From Actinoplanes sp. L3-i22 (GTDB lineage: Bacteria; Actinomycetota; Actinomycetes; Mycobacteriales; Micromonosporaceae): a stretch of DNA of 64,000 nt. The position numbers and the translations under genes were made by a program. A model generated the notes under the pieces. That model worked only from the letters and a program-made list of their open reading frames with translations, did not search any database and was not told where the DNA came from. Where the stretch lies: contig NZ_AP024745.1 in NCBI RefSeq assembly GCF_019704555.1, positions 1,186,501 through 1,250,500 on the forward strand, in the 5' to 3' direction. Below are positions 7,264 through 14,168 of the stretch, piece after piece (position 1 is the first letter of the stretch; every line of letters starts with the position of its first letter).

Positions 7264-8967
7264 ATGCTCGGCAGGTTGTTAAGCCTGGCTCTGACCGCTG
7301 TCCTGGCCCTGGCCGCGCCCACCGCGGCGCAGGCCGCCCCCGCCGCTCCGGCCGCTCCTGCCACCGCTCCGGGCGCTCCGGTCGCCTCGAAGGGCAACGC
7401 CCAGGCCGCTGTCGACGCCATGCAGCCCGGCTGGAATCTGGGTAATACGTTCGACGCGACCGGCGCCGACGAGACGTCGTGGGGCAATCCGCGGGTCACG
7501 CCCGAGCTGCTCGCCGGCATCCGCGCCCAAGGTTTCCGCAGCATCCGGATCCCGGTGACCTGGAGCCAGCACCTCGGCCCGGCCCCCGGCTACACCATCG
7601 ACCCGGCGGCGCTGGCCCGGCTCGAGGAGGTGGTCGGCTGGGCACTCGGCGACGGCCTCTACGTGATGATCAACATTCATCACGACTCGTGGCAGTGGGT
7701 CAACACCATGCCGAACGACCACGACGCCGTGCTGGCCCGCTACGACGCGATCTGGGCCCAGGTCGCCGCGGCGTTCCGCGACGCCTCGCCGCGCCTGGTC
7801 TTCGAGAGCCTCAACGAGCCGCAGTTCGTCAGCGACGGGCCGTTCCTGGACGAGCTCAACACGTCGTTCCACACCATCGTGCGCGGCTCCGGCGGCGGCA
7901 ACGCCAAGCGCCTGCTCGTGCTGCCGACCCTGCACACCAACGCCGACCAGGTCTACCTCGACCAGCTCGCGGGCACGTTCACCGCGCTGCACGACCCGAA
8001 CCTGATCGCGACCGTGCACTACTACGGCTACTGGCCGTTCAGCGTCAACATCGCCGGCGGCTACCGCTTCGACGCCACCGCGCAGCAGGACCTGCTCGGC
8101 ACGTTCCAGCGCGTGCACGACACGTTCGTCGCCCACGGCATCCCGGTGATCATCGGCGAATACGGCCTGCTCGGCTTCGACCGCAGCACCGGCACCATCG
8201 AACAGGGCGAAAAACTCAAGTTCTTCGAGCTGTTCGGCCACCAGGCCCGGATCAACCGGGTCACCACGATGCTCTGGGACAACGGCCAGCACCTCGACCG
8301 CACCACGCTGACCTGGCGCGACCCGGCACTCTTCGCCCAGCTCAGGTCCAGTTGGCGCACCCGCTCCGGCACCGCCGACAGCGACCTCGTCTTCAACGCC
8401 GCCGCCGCGCCGATCACCGCCAAGACGATCAGGCTGAACCTCAACGGCACCGGCTTCGCCGGCCTCTTCCGCGGCCACACCGCGCTGCGCCGCGGCCATG
8501 ACTACTCCGTCTCCGGCGATCAACTCACGCTCACTGCCGGGTTGCTCACGCGATTGCTCAAAGACCGGGGGTACGGCGTGCGGAGCTCCCTGTCCGTGCA
8601 CTTCACCCGGGGCATCCCCTGGCGCCTGGACGTACTCAGCTACGACACGCCGGTCCTCACCGCGGCCGCCGGCACCACGGCCGCGTTCACCCTGCCCGCC
8701 GCGTTCAACGGCGACCGCCTGGCCACGATGACCGCCACGTACGCCGACGGCGCCAGCGCCGGCCCGCAGAGCTGGACCCCGTACAAGGAGTACGACGCCA
8801 CGTTCTCCCCGGACTACGCGCTCGACACGATCACCCTGACGCCGGCCTTCTTCGCCGAGGTCAACGAAGCCTCCCCGGTCAAACTCACCTTCATCTTCTG
8901 GAGCGGCGCCACCGTCAGCTACGAGGTGACCCGGACCGGAAGCACGGTCAGCGGCACGCCGCTCTGA
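7264..8967 (+). CDS. Secreted GH5 (subfamily 4-like) endo-beta-glucanase with X2 and CBM46-like modules
   Basis: A 567-residue secreted glycosidase. After a signal peptide (residues 1-24, ending TAAQA) and an Ala/Pro linker, residues about 48-375 form a GH5 barrel with the subfamily-4 hallmarks GWNLGNTFDA, ETSWGNP, SIRIPVTW and INIHHD. The acid/base is Glu185 in LNEP and the nucleophile Glu299 in IGEYG. Residues about 376-460 are an Ig-like X2 module and about 465-565 resemble CBM46 (DG-x-GPQSWTPYKEYD, FIFWSG). This is the order seen in Bacillus Cel5B-type enzymes, known to act on beta-glucans and xyloglucan. It would release oligosaccharides outside the cell for the nearby importer. Confidence 0.9.
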   Translation: MLGRLLSLALTAVLALAAPTAAQAAPAAPAAPATAPGAPVASKGNAQAAVDAMQPGWNLGNTFDATGADETSWGNPRVTPELLAGIRAQGFRSIRIPVTWSQHLGPAPGYTIDPAALARLEEVVGWALGDGLYVMINIHHDSWQWVNTMPNDHDAVLARYDAIWAQVAAAFRDASPRLVFESLNEPQFVSDGPFLDELNTSFHTIVRGSGGGNAKRLLVLPTLHTNADQVYLDQLAGTFTALHDPNLIATVHYYGYWPFSVNIAGGYRFDATAQQDLLGTFQRVHDTFVAHGIPVIIGEYGLLGFDRSTGTIEQGEKLKFFELFGHQARINRVTTMLWDNGQHLDRTTLTWRDPALFAQLRSSWRTRSGTADSDLVFNAAAAPITAKTIRLNLNGTGFAGLFRGHTALRRGHDYSVSGDQLTLTAGLLTRLLKDRGYGVRSSLSVHFTRGIPWRLDVLSYDTPVLTAAAGTTAAFTLPAAFNGDRLATMTATYADGASAGPQSWTPYKEYDATFSPDYALDTITLTPAFFAEVNEASPVKLTFIFWSGATVSYEVTRTGSTVSGTPL

Positions 8968-9152
8968 CCATCCCCGAACCCCCAGCCGTGGCAGCATCGG
9001 GGCCGGTGCCGCCACGGCTGGGCCCACCCCAACAGCGCGCGCACTCCCGCGTCGCGCTCCAGCGCCGCGCTCCCGCGCCGCAGCCCCAGCCCAGCCCAGC
9101 CCGCAGCCCCGCACTCCGCCTGCGCAGCCCGACGACCTTCCCCAGCCCCCAG

Positions 9153-9281
9153 CCCGGCGCCTCGCCACCTCGCCTCGCCCCGCTCCGCAGGCGCGGCCAG
9201 CCACCTCGCCACCTCGCTCCGCTCCGCACGCGCGGCCCGGCGCCTCGCCCAGCTCTCAGCCGTGCAGCCCGGCGCCTCGCC
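9153..9281. repeat. Degenerate low-complexity repeat region
   Basis: CCCGGCGCCTCGCC occurs three times (9153-9166, 9236-9249, 9268-9281) within a C-rich stretch from about 9000 to 9290 that also repeats CACCTCGC and CAGCCC. The interval 8968-9520 lies between converging genes and I see no gene in it; the open frame running through it has repeat-derived Pro/Arg/Ser composition and no start signal. Confidence 0.6.
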
Positions 9282-9520
9282 GCCCTGGAATCGCCCCACC
9301 ATCACCCGGGCTCGGCAGCCCAGGCCGATCACTGCTGGGCTGCGCTGTGGTCGGTCCGATCATCGCTGGGCCGGGCTGGACCCACCATGCCTGGGCTGGG
9401 CCGTGGCTGGCGGCGAGGCCGCGACCTGTCCCGTAGACGTCATTGCTGCCTCCTCCGGATCTCGCTTGCGCTGACGACTCTGCCAGGCCTGGCGAGCGGC
9501 CGTCCGGCTTTTTTCTCCGC

Positions 9521-9633
9521 TGTGGATAACTTGCGGCGGCACGGCGAAAGCGGGCTGTGGACAACTCACGGCGGCGCCGAAAAGCCAGGCTGTGGACAAC
9601 TCACGGCGGCCGTCGAAGGCGGGCTGTGGATAA
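9521..9633. repeat. Tandem 35-bp repeat carrying four DnaA-box sequences
   Basis: TGTGGATAA (9521-9529), TGTGGACAA (9556-9564), TGTGGACAA (9591-9599) and TGTGGATAA (9625-9633) recur with 35, 35 and 34 bp spacing, each followed by AC and a GGCGGC-rich segment. Read on the minus strand these are TTATCCACA (the E. coli consensus DnaA box) and TTGTCCACA (the box preferred in Streptomyces). The array ends 14 bp before the GH3 stop codon. No replication genes are nearby. Confidence 0.8.
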
Positions 9634-9646
9634 CGCCGGCGGGCGG

Positions 9647-12600
9647 CTAGGAGAAAGCTAGGGTTGCCACCGCGATACCGGGCCCGCCGAAAACGACGAA
9701 GACATCGTGGACGCCGCTGACCGGGCCGATCGGCGCCCGCACGGAGGTGACGTCGAGCAGTCTCCCGGCACCGTTCGACGGGACCGGCGAGGTGTGATCG
9801 GCCGGCGGAACCGGCGGGGTGTGATCGGCCGGCGGAATCGTGAGCGTGGCCAGGATCGGCCCGGTGAGGGGATCGTCCAGACGCACAACGATCGCATCGG
9901 CGGCGACCCCGGACGGGGCAGCCGCTGACAGATCAGTAGAAGGGGTGGAGATGGTGGAGGCGAGGAGAGCGACCTGCCGGAGACCGCCGTCCAGGTCGAC
10001 TCCGGCGAAGAGTGCCCAGGCATCGGGCTCGGCGCTCTGCAGGGCCTCGCCGGGTTCGGCGGCGATCGCCACGGGCGTCGTGCCGGCGTAACCGTCGTTG
10101 TCGATCAGCCGGAAGCCGGAGCGGGCGGCCCGCGGCGGGATGACCTCGCCGCGGACGCGCAGGGTCGCGGTTTGTGCCCAGTCCAGGCTGGAGCTGCCTA
10201 CCGCGATGGTGTGTGCGGCCTGCTCGACGACCCAGCGCGATCGGGTGACGTCCCAGAAGGCGAGGTCGGCGACGTCCAGGAGGAAGGTGACGCGGGCTCG
10301 TTCGCCAGGGGCGAGGTGGATCCGTCGGTGACCGCGCAGGCGCCGCAGTGGCTGCTTGACCCGGGAGTACTGCTGCCGGGTGTAGAGCTGCACGACTTCG
10401 TCGCCGGGCCGGTCGCCGACGTTGGTCACGTCGACGCTCACGGTTACCCCACCGGACGAGTCCACGGCGAGCACACCCCCACGCGGATCGCCGGCCGCGA
10501 CCGGGGCCGGGTCGACGCCCAGCGCCGGGGTCGGGGTCAGGACTGGCGTCGGGGTCGGGGCCGGGGGCGGTGCGGGGGTCAGGTGGAGGTTTTCGTAGCG
10601 GAAGTGGGTGTAGCCGAGACCATGGCCGAACGGGAACAGCGGAGTTCCGCGGTAGTACAGGTACGTCGCGTCCGTCGCGATGATGTCGTAGTCGAGCAGG
10701 TCCGGCAGTTCGCTGTCGTCGGTGTACCAGGTCTGGGTCAGCCGGCCCGCCGGTTCGGCGCCGAAGAGCACGTCGGTGAGCGCCGCACCGTGCTCCTGGC
10801 CGCCGTGCGCGGACCACAGCACGGCCGGCAGGTGCTCCGCGGCCCAGCCGATCGCGTAGGGATAGCTGCTGGTCAGCGCGAGCACGGTCCGCGGATTGGC
10901 GGCCCGCACCGCGCGCATCAGCTCATCCTGCGTGCCGGGCAGGTCGAGGTCCCGCCGGTCGATCGTCTCCCGCCCGCAGACCATCGGGTGGTTGCCGAGC
11001 GCCAGCACGACGACGTCCGCGGAGGCGGCCACCGCCGCGGCCGCTGTCACGCCGTCCACCAGCACGTCGACCGTGAACACCGTGGCGCCGGTGACGTCCT
11101 CGGCGGCCGGCCGGACCAGCCCGTCGGCGCCGGCCCGGAGGAACCGGCCGGTCTGCAGGTGCCGCAGCGCGACCCCGCCCGCGCACGGCTCGAACGCGAA
11201 CGTCTCCTTGACCTCCCAGCCGTTCGGCCCGGGCTGGTCGGCGCGCAGCGCGTCGCCGTCGAAGCCGACGACCAGGCCGTTCGCCACGGAACGCAGCGAG
11301 ATCGTCTCCTGCCCCCAGTCGAGGACGTCGAAGAGCGCGTTCTCCGGCGTACCGGAAAGGATTTTGATCTGCAGAAGGTCCTCGTCGACGGCGAGGGTGC
11401 CGCCCGCGCCGCGCAGCAGGACCCGGTCGACGCCCTCGTGGAACAGGACGTCGCCGAGGGCGGAGCGGAGGCTTTTACGGTACGGCGGTGTCCCGCTGTA
11501 CCAGTCCTCGAAGACCGCGTCGCCGAGCGGCCCGATCATCGCGATCCGCCCGGCCGTGGCCCGGTCCAGGGGCAGGATGCCGTCGTTGCTGAGCAGCACG
11601 ATCGAGGCGCGCGCCGCCTCCCGGGCCAGGTCGCGATGGGCCGCGCAGTCGATCACCGTGGGGTCGGCGGACCGGTACGGGTCCTCGTCGGGGTTGAACT
11701 CGCCGAGCCGGATCCGCACCGACAGGATGTGCCGCACCGCGGCGTCCACGTCGGACTCGGTGATCAGCCCGCGTTCGAGCGCGGAGGTGAACCGCGCGAT
11801 CGTCGGCGCGGAGTCCTCGCCCTCCTCGGTGACGCAGTCGACGCCGGCCCGCAGCGCGGCCGCGAAGCCGGCCACGTGATCGTCCTCCCAGCGCTGGTCA
11901 CCGGCGATGTTGTGGACCGCGTACGCGTCGCCGACCACCATGATGTCCTCGGTCGACCAGCCGCGCAGCACCTCGTTGATCAGCGGGCTCACGTGCGTGG
12001 GCCGCCCGTTGATCAGGTTGTAGGACGCCATCACGGCCACCGCGGCGCCGGCCTCGATCGCCGGGCGGAACGCCGGCAGCTCGTACTCGTGCAGCACGCG
12101 TGGGGGCAGGTTGCTGCTGGTCAGGCAGCGATCGGTCTCGTTGTTGTAGGCGAGGAAGTGCTTCAGCGTGGGCGCGGTGCGCAGCCAGTGCGGGTGGTCG
12201 CCGCGCAGCCCACCGGCGTAGGCGGTGCTCAGCACCCCGGTCAGCCACGGGTCCTCGGAGTAGCCCTCCTCGTTGCGGCCCCAGCGGGGGTCGCGCAGCA
12301 GGTTGACGACCGGCGCCCAGACGTTGAGGCCGGCGCGCGCCGGGTCGGCGTGATGCATGGCGCGCACCTCGGCGCCGACCGCCTCGCCGACGCGGCGCAG
12401 CAGGTCCGGGTTCCAGCTGGTGGCGAGGCCGATCGCCTGGGGGAAGACGGTGGCCGTGCCGAGCCAGGCGACGCCGTGCAGCGCCTCGGTGCCGGTGTGG
12501 AAGGCGGCCATGCCGAGCGCGGGCACGGGCGCCTGGTGCTGGTGGAGCAGGGCGATCTTCTCGGCCGGGCTGAGCCGGGCGAGCAGGTCGGAGACACGGG

Positions 12601-12655
12601 TGGCGAGCTTCTGCTGCGGGTCGCGAAAGACGACGCGAGAGGGGGATTCGGTCAT
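9647..12655 (-). CDS. GH3 glycosidase (beta-glucosidase/beta-xylosidase type) with beta-trefoil insertion and CBM6-like end
   Basis: A 1002-residue multidomain enzyme. The GH3 barrel occupies about residues 20-310 (GTEALHGVAW, NVWAPVVNLLRDPRWGRNEE, LKHFLAYNNE), with the nucleophile Asp243 in VVGDAY. The alpha/beta domain follows and is interrupted at about 425-530 by a fascin/beta-trefoil-like segment (TISLRSVANGLVV, VALRHLQTGRFLRA). A Pro/Thr linker (about 695-715), an Fn3-like domain (about 730-830) and a CBM6-like module (HDVFVVFGG near the end) complete it. No signal peptide is visible, so it probably acts on imported oligosaccharides. The ATG at 12655 has AAGGAA upstream; an upstream in-frame ATG at 12703 would overlap the operator. 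Confidence 0.88.
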   Translation of the reverse strand: MTESPSRVVFRDPQQKLATRVSDLLARLSPAEKIALLHQHQAPVPALGMAAFHTGTEALHGVAWLGTATVFPQAIGLATSWNPDLLRRVGEAVGAEVRAMHHADPARAGLNVWAPVVNLLRDPRWGRNEEGYSEDPWLTGVLSTAYAGGLRGDHPHWLRTAPTLKHFLAYNNETDRCLTSSNLPPRVLHEYELPAFRPAIEAGAAVAVMASYNLINGRPTHVSPLINEVLRGWSTEDIMVVGDAYAVHNIAGDQRWEDDHVAGFAAALRAGVDCVTEEGEDSAPTIARFTSALERGLITESDVDAAVRHILSVRIRLGEFNPDEDPYRSADPTVIDCAAHRDLAREAARASIVLLSNDGILPLDRATAGRIAMIGPLGDAVFEDWYSGTPPYRKSLRSALGDVLFHEGVDRVLLRGAGGTLAVDEDLLQIKILSGTPENALFDVLDWGQETISLRSVANGLVVGFDGDALRADQPGPNGWEVKETFAFEPCAGGVALRHLQTGRFLRAGADGLVRPAAEDVTGATVFTVDVLVDGVTAAAAVAASADVVVLALGNHPMVCGRETIDRRDLDLPGTQDELMRAVRAANPRTVLALTSSYPYAIGWAAEHLPAVLWSAHGGQEHGAALTDVLFGAEPAGRLTQTWYTDDSELPDLLDYDIIATDATYLYYRGTPLFPFGHGLGYTHFRYENLHLTPAPPPAPTPTPVLTPTPALGVDPAPVAAGDPRGGVLAVDSSGGVTVSVDVTNVGDRPGDEVVQLYTRQQYSRVKQPLRRLRGHRRIHLAPGERARVTFLLDVADLAFWDVTRSRWVVEQAAHTIAVGSSSLDWAQTATLRVRGEVIPPRAARSGFRLIDNDGYAGTTPVAIAAEPGEALQSAEPDAWALFAGVDLDGGLRQVALLASTISTPSTDLSAAAPSGVAADAIVVRLDDPLTGPILATLTIPPADHTPPVPPADHTSPVPSNGAGRLLDVTSVRAPIGPVSGVHDVFVVFGGPGIAVATLAFS

Positions 12656-12688
12656 CACAACGTGTTCCTTCGGGGCCGTGCCCGGCTG

Positions 12689-12702
12689 TTGGAGCGCTCC
12701 CA
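12689..12702. promoter_or_regulatory. CebR-like operator upstream of the GH3 gene
   Basis: TTGGAGCGCTCCCA matches the 14-bp CebR (cellobiose-responsive LacI-family) operator TGGGAGCGCTCCCA at 13 of 14 positions. It lies 34-47 bp upstream of the GH3 ATG, in the promoter/leader. Confidence 0.7.
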
Positions 12703-12710
12703 AAACCAGC

Positions 12711-12726
12711 GTCGAAGCGCTTCGAC
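12711..12726. promoter_or_regulatory. Second LacI-type palindrome upstream of the GH3 gene
   Basis: GTCGAAGCGCTTCGAC is a perfect 16-bp palindrome with the central CG typical of LacI-family operators. It is 8 bp beyond the CebR-like site, about two helical turns centre to centre (23 bp), so cooperative or dual regulation is possible. Confidence 0.6.
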
Positions 12727-12857
12727 AAACGAGCGAAGAGAACCACGCGAGTGGTTTCGCGAATGTTTCGGACGAAGTTCCCTGAGGCTCGCACCCTCGT
12801 CACGACTAGGTCAAGGTGCGGCACGCATGTTTGGTCATCGATCGTTACATCGATGAA

Positions 12858-13976
12858 CTAGTTGACGGGTAGCGGGATCCGTCCAGTGTCGACCTGATCA
12901 AGATGGGACACGGCGCCGCCCAGAGCGGCCGCGTGCAGGCCCAGGGTGGAGGCCGCGATCCGGCCCTCCGGGGCGCCGGCGTGCCGGCTCAGCTCGGCCG
13001 ACGCCGCGGGGATCAGCCACTCGGCGAGCGTGGCGAAGTGGTCGCCGAGCACGAAGACATCTGGCCGGATCAGGTTCGCGAGTACGGCGAGGCCCTGGCC
13101 GAGATAGCCACCGGTGTGGGTCAGCGCGGCCAGGGCCGCGGTGTCTCCGGCTCGGGCACGGACCGCCACCTGCTCGACGGCCGGGCCGAGGTCGGTCAGC
13201 GCCGACGGATCAAAATCGGGCAGCGCGCGCCTCAGGAGCGGCTCGATCCCGGCCTGGTCCTGCAGTGTGGGGGAGCCGGCCGGGCCCAGCGTGAAACTTC
13301 CGAGCCGGCCGCCGCGGAGCAGATTCCCGTCCAGGATCAGGCCGGCCTCAAGTCCGGAAGCGCCTGAAATATACGCCAAATCATGATCGGTGTGCCCGCC
13401 GAGCCGCTGCTCGGCGACGGCTGCCAGCGCCGCGTGGTGCGACACGGCGACGACGAGATCCTTCTGCCGCAGCGAGCCGGCGACCAGCTCACGAAGGCCG
13501 GGGACGGCACTGGCGGAGGGCAGGGCCACGGTCAGGCCGAGCACCCGGCGGCCCTGCTGGCGAACCCGCGACGCGGCCCGCTGCGCCAGCGCGACGATCT
13601 CACTGGCCAGCCGCCGCGACTCGACCGAGCGGTGCCACAGCAGCAGCTGATCACTCGAGTAGTCCACCGCCAGCGCGGTGATCTGGCCCGACCCGATTTG
13701 GATGCCGATCGACGCGTACGCCGAACCGTCCAGCGCCAGCACGGTCGCCGGCCGCCCGATCCGATTCCCGCTCAACCCGGTCTCGCGCAGCAGCCGGTGC
13801 CCGATCAGGTCACCGGTGAGGCTGGAGACGGTCGCCTTGGTCAGCCCGGTCGACGCCGCGATCGCGGCCCGCGAGCTCGGCCCGTGCGCTCGCAGGTGGC
13901 GCAGCACCACCGCGAGGTTGGTGGTGCGCACGTCGGCGAAGTCGGCCGGCTGAGGTTCGGCCCGGGTGGTGGTCAA
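12858..13976 (-). CDS. ROK-family transcriptional regulator
   Basis: A protein of about 372 residues. An N-terminal winged helix (NLAVVLRHLRAHGPSSRAAIAASTGLTKATVSSLTGDLI) is followed by a sugar-kinase-like ROK domain (IGIQIGSGQITALAVDYS, VLGLTVALPS, LAYISGASGLEAGLILDG). The family's zinc motif C-x-C-G-x-x-G-C is absent; the equivalent stretch reads LGPAGSPTLQDQ, and the ExGH and catalytic kinase residues are also lost, so this is a regulator only. I place the start at a TTG at 13976 with GCGGAG 7 nt upstream because it gives the standard N-terminus; an ATG at 14057 is possible. It is divergent from the sugar ABC importer and is its likely regulator. Confidence 0.85.
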   Translation of the reverse strand: MTTTRAEPQPADFADVRTTNLAVVLRHLRAHGPSSRAAIAASTGLTKATVSSLTGDLIGHRLLRETGLSGNRIGRPATVLALDGSAYASIGIQIGSGQITALAVDYSSDQLLLWHRSVESRRLASEIVALAQRAASRVRQQGRRVLGLTVALPSASAVPGLRELVAGSLRQKDLVVAVSHHAALAAVAEQRLGGHTDHDLAYISGASGLEAGLILDGNLLRGGRLGSFTLGPAGSPTLQDQAGIEPLLRRALPDFDPSALTDLGPAVEQVAVRARAGDTAALAALTHTGGYLGQGLAVLANLIRPDVFVLGDHFATLAEWLIPAASAELSRHAGAPEGRIAASTLGLHAAALGGAVSHLDQVDTGRIPLPVN

Positions 13977-14036
13977 GTCAAGCTCCGCTCTCCGGTGGCC
14001 AGCCAATTCTGTGAACAATCTTGCCGCATTCCGCCA

Positions 14037-14050
14037 TGGGTGCGCTCCCA
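14037..14050. promoter_or_regulatory. CebR-like site in the ROK/importer divergent region
   Basis: TGGGTGCGCTCCCA differs from the CebR operator by one base. It lies between the ROK start chosen here and the importer operon, which would place the importer under the same cello-oligosaccharide control as the GH3 gene. It falls inside the alternative longer ROK reading frame. Confidence 0.45.
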
Positions 14051-14100
14051 ACTGCACCTTGTCGGTTCGCGCCGCGTCAGTTAGCTTGTCATCGATGCAC

Positions 14101-14127
14101 TTAGTTTAGAGCCTAGACAAACTAAAG
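14101..14127. promoter_or_regulatory. Inverted repeat, candidate ROK operator before the importer operon
   Basis: TTAGTTT (14101-14107) and AAACTAA (14119-14125) are perfect inverted arms with an 11-bp spacer; the wider pattern is GTTTAG, 10 bp, AACTAAAG. GCCTAGA is repeated inside and after it (14111-14117 and 14127-14133). The same GTTTAG...AACTAAAG pattern recurs at 20338-20357. Confidence 0.6.
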
Positions 14128-14168
14128 CCTAGAAAGACTGACAAGTCACATAGGAAGGCAGGTGCGCC

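Noticed and set aside
9521..9633. Chromosomal origin of replication
   Set aside because: dnaA, dnaN, rpmH, gyrB or recF are absent and only four boxes occur; actinomycete oriC regions carry many more and lie next to dnaA/dnaN.
8988..9650. Open frame of 220 codons between GH5 and GH3
   Set aside because: It translates C-rich repeats and the DnaA-box array; there is no start signal and no family resemblance.
10172..12856. Open plus-strand frame of 894 codons opposite the GH3 gene
   Set aside because: Shadow of GH3 caused by high GC at third positions; no motif and no ribosome site.
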